A stretch of 64,000 bases of DNA from Cognatilysobacter bugurensis (GTDB lineage Bacteria; Pseudomonadota; Gammaproteobacteria; Xanthomonadales; Xanthomonadaceae). The stretch covers positions 1,093,466-1,157,465 of the forward strand of contig NZ_BMYD01000001.1 in the NCBI RefSeq assembly GCF_014652095.1. Direction: 5' to 3'. The position numbers and the translations under genes were made by a program. The notes beneath the pieces are model-generated. The model ran no database searches, was not told the origin of the DNA, and saw nothing but the letters and a program-made list of their open reading frames with translations. Positions 51,898-63,916 of the stretch are shown here, in pieces (position 1 is the stretch's first letter; each line of letters starts with the position of its first letter).

Positions 51898-52656
51898 ATG
51901 TTCGACCGGATCCTTGAGCACACCCGCCTGCTGGGTCTCGACGAGCCCCGCGCCCGACGCCTGCTCGGCATGCTCGTCGGGCAAATCCTGAACCCCAAGC
52001 GCGGCGGAGCGGCCGGCTTCGTGCAGACCTTCCGCGACCGCGGGTTGGGCACCGAGATCGACTCTTGGCTCGGCCCGGGCCCGAACGAGCCCATCGACGG
52101 CGAACGCCTCGAGCAGACGCTCGGCGCCGACACGCTCGCGCACATGGCGCACCGCCTGGAAATGCCGCTGCCGAACGTGCGCGCCGCGGCGGCCGCGATG
52201 CTGCCGGACGTGGTGCACGAACTCAGCGAGCACGGCGATCTGCCGGCAGACGTCTCGGCAATTCCCGACCGCTTCCATGGCTGGTTCGGTGACTCGCGCG
52301 AGCACCTCTTGCCCGACCTCGGGCACATCGGCGCCGCGGCGATCGAGGCAGGCGCGGTCACGCTCGGCGGAAGCGTCGGGGTCGTCGGCAATGCCCACAT
52401 GGCAGCCGCCGCCAAGGTCGTCGAGGACGCGAGCCCTGCCGCGGCGCCCGAGCCGATCGCCCCGCCCGTAGATCCGCCGCAGGGCCCGACACCCACCCGC
52501 ACCGGCCCGGCGCGGCCGATGGCGGTGATGCTGCTCGTGATCGTTGCGCTGCTGATCGGGTTCGGCGTGTTCCGCGGCTGCAGCGGTGCCGCAGACGCAA
52601 CCCGCGAAGCCGCGGCGGCGCCTGCAACTGAACCGGACCTTCGCCTGACCACATGA
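51898..52656 (+). CDS. YidB-like (DUF937) protein with C-terminal membrane anchor
   Basis: 252 residues from ATG 51898 (GGAG six bases upstream). The N-terminal half has the DUF937/YidB pattern ([19 protein letters not shown], then [20 protein letters not shown]). A Pro-rich linker leads to one membrane helix ([18 protein letters not shown]). Function unknown; YidB proteins have been linked to envelope or genome organisation without a defined role. Divergent from rplU. Confidence 0.78.
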   Translation: MFDRILEHTRLLGLDEPRARRLLGMLVGQILNPKRGGAAGFVQTFRDRGLGTEIDSWLGPGPNEPIDGERLEQTLGADTLAHMAHRLEMPLPNVRAAAAAMLPDVVHELSEHGDLPADVSAIPDRFHGWFGDSREHLLPDLGHIGAAAIEAGAVTLGGSVGVVGNAHMAAAAKVVEDASPAAAPEPIAPPVDPPQGPTPTRTGPARPMAVMLLVIVALLIGFGVFRGCSGAADATREAAAAPATEPDLRLTT

Positions 52657-52786
52657 GCGTCGGACGCGTCGGCCTTCGGTTCATGCGGTTTGCCCCCATA
52701 TCGACCGGCCGATACGCTCCCCGATTGGCTTTCGCCGGCGTAGATGCCGCGACCGCCGCATCCCCCATGAAAGCCCCGGTTCCCGA

Positions 52787-55674
<2,888 letters not shown>

Positions 55675-55678
<4 letters not shown>

Positions 55679-56241
55679 GTGATCAAACCCCCGCCCCCGC
55701 GCCGAAGAAGCGCCGCCCCTCGACGCGCAAGCGCAAGCCCGCGAAAGACAAGGCGGCCGCTGCAGCGGAGCCGACGCGGGACTCCGCTCCAGCCACCGAG
55801 GCCGAGGCGAAATCGCCAGCGTCGGCCCCGACATCGCCGCTGATCCGGGTGCCGATCAGCGTGCGCTGGCGCGATCTTGACGCGTTCAACCACGTCAACA
55901 ACTCGAAGTTCCTCAGCTATCTCGAGGAAGCGCGCCTGCGCTGGATGATCACGATGCCCGGCATGGGCCTCGAGGACCACATCGCGCCGGTCGTCGCCGC
56001 ATCGAACCTCAACTACCGGCGGCCGATCGGCTGGCCGGGCGAGGTCGTGGTCGAACTGTTCGTCGAACGGATCGGCAGCACGAGCCTGACGGTCGGGCAT
56101 CGCATCGTCGACGCGGGCGACGGCGGCGCCGTGTACTGCGACGGCAACGTCGTGATGGTGTGGATCGACCGGGAAGCCGGCAGCCCCGCGCCGCTGCCAG
56201 AGTTCGTGCGCACGGCCTGCGCGGCGCCCGTCGCCGGCTGA
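55675..56241 (+). CDS. hotdog-fold acyl-CoA thioesterase (4HBT family) with basic N-terminal extension
   Basis: Hydrolyses acyl-CoA thioesters. The hotdog core starts near residue 57 with the 4-hydroxybenzoyl-CoA thioesterase motif [20 protein letters not shown] and continues through [20 protein letters not shown]. Residues 1-55 are an extra Lys/Arg/Ala/Pro-rich extension not normal for the family. 188 residues. Translationally coupled to uvrA. Natural substrate unknown. Confidence 0.85.
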
Positions 56242-56249
56242 GCTGGGGC

Positions 56250-56705
56250 TCAGCGGGCCGCGGCCCGCACAGGCCACTCGGCGCGCACCGTGCGCCCGCC
56301 TTCCAGCTCGAGTTCGACTTCAACGCGATCGCCGGTCTTCACCGGCGCCTGCGCGCCCATCAGCATGAGATGAAGCCCGCCGGGCTGCAGGGACACTGCG
56401 CCGCGTGCGGGCACGGTGAGCCGCGGCACCGCGCGCATGCGGCTCATCCCATCGACGATCTTGGACTCGTGCAGCGACACGTCAGCGAAGCGTTTGCTGC
56501 GTGCGCCGGTGATGATGATCGGCGCATCGCATGGGTTGGTGATGCGCGCAAAGCCGGCCAGCATCGGCATCCCGCCTGGCGGCAGCCGCAGCCACGCGGA
56601 TTCGACGCGCGGTGCACATCCACGCGCCGACACATCGCCCGCTCCGGAGAGCATGCAGGCCAAGGCGAAAGCTAAACCCAGCGAGAAGCGGCGATTGATA
56701 GTCAT
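56250..56705 (-). CDS. periplasmic copper chaperone, PCu(A)C family
   Basis: Copper(I)-binding protein that delivers copper to cytochrome c oxidase. Signal peptide MTINRRFSLGLAFALACMLS, then the copper-site pattern: His and Met in SLHESKIVDGMSRM, and His-x-Met in GGLHLMLMG. 151 residues from ATG 56705. Convergent with the thioesterase gene; divergent from the enoyl-CoA hydratase. Confidence 0.87.
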   Translation of the reverse strand: MTINRRFSLGLAFALACMLSGAGDVSARGCAPRVESAWLRLPPGGMPMLAGFARITNPCDAPIIITGARSKRFADVSLHESKIVDGMSRMRAVPRLTVPARGAVSLQPGGLHLMLMGAQAPVKTGDRVEVELELEGGRTVRAEWPVRAAAR

Positions 56706-56801
56706 GTGCCTATGATAGGCGCGTCCTGGCCAGGAGCCGCCCATGCTTGCGCGCACGTCCGCTGTTTCCCGCTCTGCAGCCCACTTCGTGGGAGCCGCCC
56801 G

Positions 56802-57599
56802 ATGAGCCTCGTGCGCATCGAGGTTCTCGACGCGGACGCTGGCATCTTCGCGCTGCGACTCGACCGCGCGCCGGTGAACGCGCTCGACCCCGCCTTGTGC
56901 AATGCACTGCGTGAGGCCGTGCGGCAAGCGGTGGGTGATGGAGCACGCGGCCTCGTGCTCGCGTCGGCCCATCGCCCTGACGGCCCCGCGGTGTTTTCAG
57001 CCGGCCTCGATGTCCCGCACCTGCTCTCGCTCGGCGACGACCGCGAGCGCCTGCGGGCGGCGTGGACGGCGTTCTTCGACGCGGCCCGCGCACTCGCCTC
57101 GTGCCCGGTGCCGGTAGCAGCTGCGATCAACGGCCACGCGCCTGCGGGCGGGTGCGTACTCGCGCTGTGCTGCGACTACCGGATCATGGCCGACAGCCCC
57201 GATCCGACCCGGCCGCTGCGCATCGGCCTCAACGAAACGCAGGTCGGCCTTGCCGTGCCCGAAGGCGTCCAACACCTGCTGCAGCGGGTGGTCGGAGTGA
57301 ACCGTGCCGAGCGCTTGCTCGTGGCCGGCGAAATGGTCGACACCGCGCAGGCGCAGCGCATCGGACTCGTCGACGAAGTCGTGCCGATGGACCGCGTCGT
57401 GCCACGGGCGCACGAATGGCTCGCCAGTCTGCTTGCGCTGCCGCAGGACGCGATGCGCCGCACGCGGGAGATTGCCCGGGCCGACGTCGGCGCTGCGATG
57501 CAGCCCGCACGCATCGCACTCGATGAGTTCCTCGATGCTTGGTACGCGCCGGGCACGCAGCAGGCACTGCAGGCGCTGGTCGCCCGCCTGCGCCGCTGA
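56802..57599 (+). CDS. enoyl-CoA hydratase/isomerase family protein
   Basis: Crotonase-fold enzyme. Oxyanion-hole segments FSAGLDVPHLL and APAGGCVLALCCDYR are present. The usual catalytic Glu in the GGGxE position is absent (GGCVLA), so this is more like an isomerase or a delta3-delta2-enoyl-CoA isomerase than a hydratase. 265 residues from ATG 56802 with GGAG upstream. Confidence 0.82.
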   Translation: MSLVRIEVLDADAGIFALRLDRAPVNALDPALCNALREAVRQAVGDGARGLVLASAHRPDGPAVFSAGLDVPHLLSLGDDRERLRAAWTAFFDAARALASCPVPVAAAINGHAPAGGCVLALCCDYRIMADSPDPTRPLRIGLNETQVGLAVPEGVQHLLQRVVGVNRAERLLVAGEMVDTAQAQRIGLVDEVVPMDRVVPRAHEWLASLLALPQDAMRRTREIARADVGAAMQPARIALDEFLDAWYAPGTQQALQALVARLRR

Positions 57600-57624
57600 T
57601 CCCGCCGCCCGGCTGAAACGTTGC

Positions 57625-58470
57625 TCAGTCGCCCTGCGCGACCGGGCGCCGGGGGTCTTCGATCCACCCGCTCCACGAGCCGGTGAAGAGCTTCGCGCCG
57701 GGTCGACCCGCGTGCTCCATTGCAAGCAGGTGGTGGCACGCGGTGACGCCCGAGCCGCACATGGCCACGAGGTCCGCGGGCTGCGCGTCGCCGAGCAGCG
57801 CGTCGAACTCGCGCGCGAGCTCTTCCGCGGGCTTGAAACGCCCGTCGCGCAGGTTTGCGGCATACGGCCGGTTGACGGCGCCGGGCACATGACCGGCCAC
57901 GCGATCGAGCGGCTCGACGTCACCGCGGAAGCGCTCCATCGCGCGCGCGTCGACGAGCGTGCCGGCACCCGCAAGGTGTCGCTCGACCGCGGGTGCGTCG
58001 AGCAGGCGCGACGCATCGAACTCCGCGCGGTATTCGCTCGGCTCGGGTGTGGGTACATCGCACTCGACTGGCAGGCCCAGCGCCGTCCAGCGTGTCAGGC
58101 CGCCGTCGAGCACGGCCACGGATCGGTGCCCGAGCAGCCGCAGCATGAACCACACACGGGCGGCGGCCAGCGCTCCGTCGCCTGCGTCGTACGCGACCAC
58201 CTGGTCGTCGGGACGTACGCCTAAGCGCTGCAACGCCGCGGTGAAACGATCGGCATCGGGCCACGGATGCCGGCCGCCGGTAAGCGCGTGGTCGCTCATG
58301 TCGTGGTCGAGATCGATGAAGCGCGCGCCGGGCAGGTGCGCCTCGCGGTATGCCGCTTCGGCTGCGCCGGGCGCGCCAAGCGACGAACGTGCGTCGAGCA
58401 ATACGAGGCCGTCGCGGCCGAGTGCGTCATGCAGGGTTTCGGCCTGCACCAAGGTCGTCCATCCGGTCAT
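57625..58470 (-). CDS. thiosulfate/3-mercaptopyruvate sulfurtransferase
   Basis: Two rhodanese domains. The catalytic loop CGSGVTACH in the second domain matches the mercaptopyruvate group (CGSGVT). 281 residues from ATG 58470, which overlaps the Nudix stop as ATGA. Cytoplasmic by lack of a signal peptide. Confidence 0.9.
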   Translation of the reverse strand: MTGWTTLVQAETLHDALGRDGLVLLDARSSLGAPGAAEAAYREAHLPGARFIDLDHDMSDHALTGGRHPWPDADRFTAALQRLGVRPDDQVVAYDAGDGALAAARVWFMLRLLGHRSVAVLDGGLTRWTALGLPVECDVPTPEPSEYRAEFDASRLLDAPAVERHLAGAGTLVDARAMERFRGDVEPLDRVAGHVPGAVNRPYAANLRDGRFKPAEELAREFDALLGDAQPADLVAMCGSGVTACHHLLAMEHAGRPGAKLFTGSWSGWIEDPRRPVAQGD

Positions 58471-59102
58471 GCCATGCGCTCCAGTCGGTCCCGCAGATTG
58501 AGCAGCATCGAGGCCGTGGCGCCCCAGATGCGTTGTGCAGGATAGCGGTACTCCCACACGCGTCGTGTGCGGCCGCGCAGTTCGATCGGCATCGCGCCGA
58601 GATTCGCGCGGTCGAGCAGGAATGCCAGCGGGACTTCGAACACCTCGGCCACTTCGCTCGGATCAGGCTTCGCGATGTAAGCCGGGTCGATCACAGCGAC
58701 AACCGGCAGCACCCGAAAGCCGGTGATCGTCACGAGCCGATCGAGATAGCCGAGCGGCCTGACGATGTCGGGCGCGATGCCGAGTTCTTCGTGTGTCTCC
58801 CGCAAAGCGGCCGCGACCGCGTCCCGATCTTCGGGTTCGATGCGTCCTCCGGGAAAGCTCACCTGCCCCGCGTGATGGCGCAGCGCATCGGTGCGTCGCG
58901 TGAGCAGCACCTGCGCGCCGGTCGAGCGTGGCACCAGGCCGACGAGCACGGCGGCCTCGCGCCACACGTGTGCATCGGGCACGAGGTCGGCGACGTCCTC
59001 GTGGTTCCAGCCCCGGCCTTGCGGCGGTGCGTCGAGTGGGTGCAGTGCGGCAGCGATGGCCGCGCGATCGAACGACGGATCGGGCTCGACCGCCGCGCTC
59101 AT
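58467..59102 (-). CDS. Nudix hydrolase, CoA pyrophosphatase type
   Basis: Likely cleaves CoA to phosphopantetheine and ADP. Nudix box GGRIEPEDRDAVAAALRE followed by THEELGI, preceded by the CoA-specific pattern LLTRRTDALRHHAGQVSFPG. 211 residues. Middle gene of an overlapping three-gene unit. Confidence 0.9.
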   Translation of the reverse strand: MSAAVEPDPSFDRAAIAAALHPLDAPPQGRGWNHEDVADLVPDAHVWREAAVLVGLVPRSTGAQVLLTRRTDALRHHAGQVSFPGGRIEPEDRDAVAAALRETHEELGIAPDIVRPLGYLDRLVTITGFRVLPVVAVIDPAYIAKPDPSEVAEVFEVPLAFLLDRANLGAMPIELRGRTRRVWEYRYPAQRIWGATASMLLNLRDRLERMA

Positions 59103-59287
59103 GCGCGTCGCGCTTCGCGCTCCGGCAGCACCTCATCCATGAGCTGCAGGCGTTGGTCATCGCTCATGCACGACCACGATGCAATCTCGTCGCCGGTGCG
59201 GAAGCAACCGTCGCAGAGACCGTCGGGGCCGAGCTGGCAGACGCCGGTGCAGGGGGTGGGAATCGCGCGCTGGAAGACGACGGTCAT
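59099..59287 (-). CDS. DUF1289 small Cys-rich protein
   Basis: 62 residues: PCTGVCQLGPDGLCDGCFRT and MSDDQRLQLMDEVLPE match DUF1289, a short four-Cys protein of unknown function, probably metal-binding. ATGA overlap with the Nudix gene; first gene of the unit. Confidence 0.88.
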   Translation of the reverse strand: MTVVFQRAIPTPCTGVCQLGPDGLCDGCFRTGDEIASWSCMSDDQRLQLMDEVLPEREARRA

Positions 59288-59325
59288 GCGAATTCGGGCC
59301 TAGGGAACAGAAGACAGTTGTGCCC

Positions 59326-59360
59326 CCACAAACAAGTTGCGCCGGCAGGGCCGGCGCAAC
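59326..59360 (-). terminator. intrinsic terminator after the FKBP gene
   Basis: Eleven-bp perfect stem GTTGCGCCGGC / GCCGGCGCAAC with a three-base loop; minus-strand reading continues with TTGTTTGTG, a weak T tract. Confidence 0.7.
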
Positions 59361-59386
59361 AGGGCAGCACGCAGGATGCGGCGGTG

Positions 59387-60073
59387 TTACTTGATGCTGA
59401 CCAGCTTGACCTCGAACTGCACCGCCATGTTCGGCGGGAAGCCCGTGCGCGGGTCGGCGCCGTAGGCCTTGTCGGCAGGAAGCGTGATTTCCCACTTCGC
59501 GCCCGCCGGCATCTGGAGGATGGCTTCGCGCATGGCCGGCATTTCGATCTCGCTGACCTTAACCGACGGGATCTCCTGCGCGGGACGGGCCTGCGCAGGG
59601 CGCTCGCCCCACGGGTACGGACCGGCGACCTGCAGCGCGACGGTGCTCGCCTGCGTCGGCTTCGCACCACTGCCGGCATCGATCACGCGGTACTGCACGC
59701 CGCTCGGCAGCGTCTTCACGCCGGCCTTGGCCTTATTCGCGTTGATGAACGTGTCGCTCTTGGTCTTGTTCTCGCCGGCTGCCTTTTCCCATGCAGCCTT
59801 GGCCTTTTCGGCCTGGCGCTTCTGCATGTTCTGCACGGCATTGCGCAGGTCATCGACCGGCACCGACGGCGCCTTCTTGCCGTAGCCTTCCTGCAGGCCC
59901 TTGATGATGGTGTTGATGTCGAGCGGCTCGCCGCTCTCCGCGGCGTTACGGCCGAGGTCATAACCGAGCGCGTAGCTCAGCTTGCCCTTTTCGGTCGAGG
60001 TGTCCTGCGCAGCCACGGGGCCGGAGGTGATGACCAGGGCCGCCAACGCGACGGCAATCAGACGCAACTTCAT
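59387..60073 (-). CDS. FKBP-type peptidyl-prolyl isomerase, FkpA/Mip-like, exported
   Basis: Periplasmic folding helper. Signal peptide MKLRLIAVALAALVITSGPV (cleavage near VAAQ), an N-terminal dimerisation domain (KLSYALGYDLGRN, then IIKGLQEGYGKKA) with a long helix, and a C-terminal FKBP domain (LPSGVQYRVIDAGSG ... LPADKAYGADPRTGF). The FKBP core is shortened and irregular in its middle, so catalytic strength is uncertain. 228 residues from ATG 60073. Confidence 0.88.
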   Translation of the reverse strand: MKLRLIAVALAALVITSGPVAAQDTSTEKGKLSYALGYDLGRNAAESGEPLDINTIIKGLQEGYGKKAPSVPVDDLRNAVQNMQKRQAEKAKAAWEKAAGENKTKSDTFINANKAKAGVKTLPSGVQYRVIDAGSGAKPTQASTVALQVAGPYPWGERPAQARPAQEIPSVKVSEIEMPAMREAILQMPAGAKWEITLPADKAYGADPRTGFPPNMAVQFEVKLVSIK

Positions 60074-60273
60074 TCGATGGAATCTCCGCTGGAGGCTGGA
60101 ACGGCGACGCCGTCCGCATGGATGCACTGCGGGGTCGACCCGGGCAGCGCGTTAGGATACCGACGGCCCTACATTGCCGCCACTGACTACCCCGGCTCTG
60201 ACCGCGCGCCTTCCGCGGAGTTCCGCAGGCGTGTCGCGACCGAGCGATCCGTTCACGAACCGACCCGAGACCC

Positions 60274-61077
60274 ATGTCCGAAACCGCCACGTCCGACAAC
60301 GCTGCGCCCGTCCTGATCGAGGATCGCGAGGCCGTACGCATCATCACCGTCAACCGCCCTGACAAGCTCAACGCGCTAAACGCCGCCACGATCGACGCCC
60401 TGCAGGCCGCGTTTACGGCCGCTGCGGACGACGACCGCGTGCGTGCGGTCGTGCTGACCGGCGCCGGGCCGAAGGCGTTCGTCGCCGGCGCGGACATCGC
60501 CGAAATGAACTCGCTGACGCCGGTGCAGGGTCGTGATTTCTCACTGCGCGGCACGCGAATGATGCGTTTCGTCGAGACAATGCCGAAGCCGGTGATCGCG
60601 ATGGTCAACGGTTTCGCGCTTGGCGGCGGGCTCGAACTCGCGATGTGCTGCCATCTGCGCATCGCGGCCGAGCACGCAAAGGTCGGGCAGCCCGAGATCA
60701 ACCTCGGCCTGATCCCCGGCTTTGGCGGCACGCAGCGGCTGCTGCGGCTGGCCGGACGCGCTGCCACGCTCGAGCTGTGCCTGCTCGGCGCGCCGATCGA
60801 CGCGGCGCGTGCGCGCGAACTCGGCATCGTCAACCGCGTGGTCGCAGCGGCCGAGCTGGAAGCCGAGACGATGAAGATCGCGGCGCAGCTGGCTGCATCC
60901 GCCCCGCTTGCGCTGCGAGGGCTGCTCGACTGCGTCAACGTCGGCGGCGAATGCAACCTTGGCGAAGGCCTCGAATACGAATCGGCGCAGTTCGGCTTGA
61001 TGTTTTCGACGAACGACATGCGCGAAGGCACGAGCGCGTTTCTCGAGCGGCGCAAGCCTACGTTCGACGGCACCTGA
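60274..61077 (+). CDS. enoyl-CoA hydratase
   Basis: Hydrates 2-enoyl-CoA in beta-oxidation. Both catalytic Glu positions of the crotonase family are present (GGGLELAM and GQPEINLG), with the oxyanion segment FVAGADIAEM. 267 residues. Followed after 2 bp by a small Cys-rich gene and nth, so probably one operon. Confidence 0.92.
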   Translation: MSETATSDNAAPVLIEDREAVRIITVNRPDKLNALNAATIDALQAAFTAAADDDRVRAVVLTGAGPKAFVAGADIAEMNSLTPVQGRDFSLRGTRMMRFVETMPKPVIAMVNGFALGGGLELAMCCHLRIAAEHAKVGQPEINLGLIPGFGGTQRLLRLAGRAATLELCLLGAPIDAARARELGIVNRVVAAAELEAETMKIAAQLAASAPLALRGLLDCVNVGGECNLGEGLEYESAQFGLMFSTNDMREGTSAFLERRKPTFDGT

Positions 61078-61079
61078 TC

Positions 61080-61460
61080 GTGCAGTTGCCCTGCCCCGCG
61101 TGCGGCTGCACGGACGCAACGTACGCGTCCGTGCACCGGGTGCGCGCGGCACTGCTCGACGGCGACGTCGACCGCGCGATCGAATGCGGTCTGCTCGGTG
61201 CCGCACCCTGCCCGCAGTGCACCGCCGCGTGCAGTGCGGCACTGGTGGCTGCGCGCGATTCACGCCTGGCGGCGCTGGCCGCACGGGAGCGGTACCGCGC
61301 GCGAACCGAGCGACTGGCGCGTCGTGAGCGCGAGCGTGCGGCAGCCCGTGCGCCCGCGCCCATGGCACCTGCAGCGCGAGCGGTAGCGCCGACGTTGCCG
61401 CCTGCCGCAGCGGCCGCCCTTGCGCGGGCCAAAGCGCGCGCGTCCGGGGCCGGCTCGTGA
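61080..61460 (+). CDS. Cys-rich hypothetical protein between enoyl-CoA hydratase and nth
   Basis: 126 residues from GTG 61080. N-terminal half has CPACGCTDATYAS, IECG and CPQCTAAC, an arrangement that could bind zinc or an iron-sulfur cluster. The C-terminal half is Ala/Arg-rich and helical (ARERYRARTERLARRERERA). Its stop overlaps the nth start (GTGA), indicating coupling. Known function: none recognised. Confidence 0.75.
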   Translation: MQLPCPACGCTDATYASVHRVRAALLDGDVDRAIECGLLGAAPCPQCTAACSAALVAARDSRLAALAARERYRARTERLARRERERAAARAPAPMAPAARAVAPTLPPAAAAALARAKARASGAGS

Positions 61461-62149
61461 AGGCGCCTGCCACGAAGCCGCGCCGTCGCGGACGCCGCCT
61501 GACGCGTGCGGAAGCCGTCGAGATGTTCGCGCGCTTCAAGGCACTCAACCCGAAGCCGACCACGGAGCTCGAGTTCAGTACGCCCTACGAGTTGCTCGTC
61601 GCGGTCACGCTCTCCGCGCAGATGACCGACACAGGCGTCAACAAGGCCACGCGCCGTCTGTTCCCGGTGGCCAACACGCCCGAGCAGATTGCCGCGCTCG
61701 GCGTCGAAGGGCTTGCGCCCTACATCGCGACGATTAATTTCAACCGCACCAAGGGCGCGAACGTCATCGCGGCGGCACACCAGCTCATCGAGCGGCACGG
61801 AGGTGAAGTGCCGCGCGATCGCGAGTCACTCGAAGCGCTCCCGGGCGTGGGCCGCAAGACCGCGAACGTCGTGCTCAACACTGCATTTGGTGAAGCCGCG
61901 ATGGCGGTCGACACGCATATCTTCCGCGTGTCGAATCGCACCGGCCTTGCACCCGGCAAGGACGTGCTCGAAGTCGAAAAGGCCCTGCTGAAGGCGGTGC
62001 CGCCCGATTACCTGCACGACGCGCATCACTGGTTGATCCTGCACGGGCGTTACACGTGCAAGGCGCGCAAGCCCGACTGTCCGCACTGCCCGATCATCGA
62101 CCTGTGCCGCTATCCGGACAAGACGCCGGAGACCGCCGTCACCAAGTGA
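61457..62149 (+). CDS. nth: endonuclease III
   Basis: DNA glycosylase/AP lyase that removes oxidised pyrimidines. Helix-hairpin-helix LPGVGRKTANVVL with the catalytic Lys, catalytic Asp in VDTHIFRVSNR, and a C-terminal 4Fe-4S cluster with C-x6-C-x2-C-x5-C spacing (CKARKPDCPHCPIIDLC). 230 residues, GTG start overlapping the upstream stop. Confidence 0.97.
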   Translation: MKAPATKPRRRGRRLTRAEAVEMFARFKALNPKPTTELEFSTPYELLVAVTLSAQMTDTGVNKATRRLFPVANTPEQIAALGVEGLAPYIATINFNRTKGANVIAAAHQLIERHGGEVPRDRESLEALPGVGRKTANVVLNTAFGEAAMAVDTHIFRVSNRTGLAPGKDVLEVEKALLKAVPPDYLHDAHHWLILHGRYTCKARKPDCPHCPIIDLCRYPDKTPETAVTK

Positions 62150-62152
62150 CAT

Positions 62153-62182
62153 GCAAAAAAAAGCCCCCGGAGCACCGGGGGC
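62153..62182 (-). terminator. intrinsic terminator after the porin gene
   Basis: Stem GCCCCCGG / CCGGGGGC with a four-base loop; minus-strand reading ends in eight T. It lies between the convergent nth and porin genes and can serve both. Confidence 0.9.
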
Positions 62183-62220
62183 CGTAAATCACACGAAAGA
62201 GAGAGAGGGTCGAGCGTCGA

Positions 62221-63528
62221 TCAGAACGCGAACTGCGTGCGCAGCGCGAACTGGCTCGTGTTGTCGCCGGTGAACTCGTTGTCACCGCGCGTGTAATTGA
62301 GCATGAAGCGCAGCGCGGGGTTCACATAGTAGTTCAGGCCGAGCGTGGTCGATGCCACTTCGAGACCGAGCACGTCCTCGTTTTCGATCGTGTCGTAACG
62401 AGCGGTCAGCTCCCACGCGCCGCCATCGATCTTGGGCGATCCGAACACGCCGGTCGCGGCCTTATACGGCTTGTGCTCGCCGGTGAGCAGCCAGCTGCCC
62501 TGCACGTAGAACGTGGTGACGTCCTGGTCGCGACCCAGCGGCGCGCCGAACGTCGCCATCGCGTACTCGGACTGGAAGAACAGCGGGCCGAACGCGCCGG
62601 CGGCTTCGACGCCGATGTGCTCGACCGAGTCGCCGCTCAGGCCCGTGGTCGATGCGATCGCCTGGCTCGGGCCGCGGCGGCCTGCGTAGTTCGCGGTCGC
62701 CACGAGGTTCGGCGTGCCCTGGTTCGCGTTCTCGACGCTGGCCGACACGCCGAAGTGCAGCGTGCTCTCGGGCGTGTTGATCGGCGCCCAGGTGAAGCGC
62801 GCGGCTGCGCCGACGCCTTCGTTGCGTGCCGTCGCGGCATCGCGCGCGTTGAACGCGGCCACGCCGAACGTGGTGTTGTCGCTGCTGCGCAGGTAACCCA
62901 CGCCCTGACGGAACTGGCGACCCGAGAACAGCCCCGTCGCGCTCGCGAACGGGCGCTCCATCATGAGGATCTCGTTCGAGCTCGTGAGCTCTTCCATCGA
63001 ACGGTAGGGCTTGAACTGACCGATCGTGACCTTGCCGCCGAGCGCATTCGTGGCGATGAACACGTCGCGGAAGCCGTCGAGGCCGCCGCCGGCACCGAAG
63101 TCGTTCTCGAGCTTGTATTCCCAGCCGTAGGCCTTGCCGGCAAGCGTCAGGCGCGTGCGGCGGAATTCGGTCGTGCCGACCGGGTCGGCCGCGATGTCGT
63201 TGTCGAACAGGTAGGCGTCGAAGTGGATGCGGCCGCCAATCGAGGTTTCGAACTTCTTGTCGTTGGTCGTGACCTTGAGCCCGCCCTTGGTCTCGATCTT
63301 CGGCACTTCGACGGCCATCTTGTCGAGCGCTTCCTGCGTGCCGACGTTGATATCCGACTGCGCCTCGGTGCGGACCTCGAGTTCGGCCACCTGCGCCTGC
63401 AGAGCCGCGATCTGGGCCTTCAGCGCAGCGATCTCCTCGGCGCTGATACCGCTCTGGGCGAATGCGGAGAAGCTGACGCTGCTGCCGACGGCGAGTGCGA
63501 TCGCGGCGGCCAACGTGGAAGAACGCAT
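62221..63528 (-). CDS. OprO/OprP-type phosphate-selective porin
   Basis: Outer-membrane trimeric porin. Signal peptide MRSSTLAAAIALAVGSSVSF (to SAFAQ), then a coiled coil (EEIAALKAQIAALQAQVAEL), then a beta-barrel with IGGRIHFDAYLF, EFRRTRLTLAGKAYGWEYKL, GQFKPYRSMEELTSSNEILM, ending QFALRTQFAF with the terminal Phe. 435 residues from ATG 63528. A Pho-box-like site upstream and pstS divergent from it fit phosphate or polyphosphate uptake. Confidence 0.92.
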   Translation of the reverse strand: MRSSTLAAAIALAVGSSVSFSAFAQSGISAEEIAALKAQIAALQAQVAELEVRTEAQSDINVGTQEALDKMAVEVPKIETKGGLKVTTNDKKFETSIGGRIHFDAYLFDNDIAADPVGTTEFRRTRLTLAGKAYGWEYKLENDFGAGGGLDGFRDVFIATNALGGKVTIGQFKPYRSMEELTSSNEILMMERPFASATGLFSGRQFRQGVGYLRSSDNTTFGVAAFNARDAATARNEGVGAAARFTWAPINTPESTLHFGVSASVENANQGTPNLVATANYAGRRGPSQAIASTTGLSGDSVEHIGVEAAGAFGPLFFQSEYAMATFGAPLGRDQDVTTFYVQGSWLLTGEHKPYKAATGVFGSPKIDGGAWELTARYDTIENEDVLGLEVASTTLGLNYYVNPALRFMLNYTRGDNEFTGDNTSQFALRTQFAF

Positions 63529-63629
63529 GGGGAAGACTCCGTGGTCAGGTAGTAGCGGATGGGCGGTCGTGGTCGGCGCGGAGGCGCCGCACGAGAGCCG
63601 TGGCTCGATGCGCATTTGAATTCGGTCTC

Positions 63630-63647
63630 GTGTCAGTTTTATGTCGG
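63630..63647 (-). promoter_or_regulatory. Pho-box-like site upstream of the porin gene
   Basis: On the minus strand CCGACAT-AAAA-CTGACAC: two 7-mers 11 bp apart with an A-rich spacer. It matches the E. coli Pho box (CTGTCAT-AAAT-CTGTCAT type) at about 14 of 18 positions when the spacer's A/T ambiguity is allowed. It lies about 100 bp upstream of the porin ATG. Confidence 0.65.
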
Positions 63648-63816
63648 CCTTGACCATTTCTTAATCCGCGCACGCCGCCGCCTTCACGTAGCTGGGTCCG
63701 CGTGGCCCGGCTGCGCAAGGCCTTCAACGCGGAGGATGTGCTGGAAAAAAGCGCACCACGGCGGTCGATTGCGCCTCTCCAGCAAAGCGAGGCCGGGTCC
63801 GCCCCGGCCGACCCAG

Positions 63817-63856
63817 CCGTCACCGCACTGTCAAAAACGAGACATTCGACTGTCAT
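63817..63856 (+). promoter_or_regulatory. tandem Pho box upstream of pstS
   Basis: Four 7-mers at exact 11-bp steps: CCGTCAC (63817), CTGTCAA (63828), GAGACAT (63839), CTGTCAT (63850). This equals two adjacent PhoB dimer sites. A possible -10 (TATGGA) starts at 63865, the position expected for a PhoB-activated promoter. Confidence 0.8.
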
Positions 63857-63916
63857 CGACTGCCTATGGAATGCAGGCCGCCGGGCGCCGCCCGGGCCCT
63901 ATCGAGGAGCCAGTCC

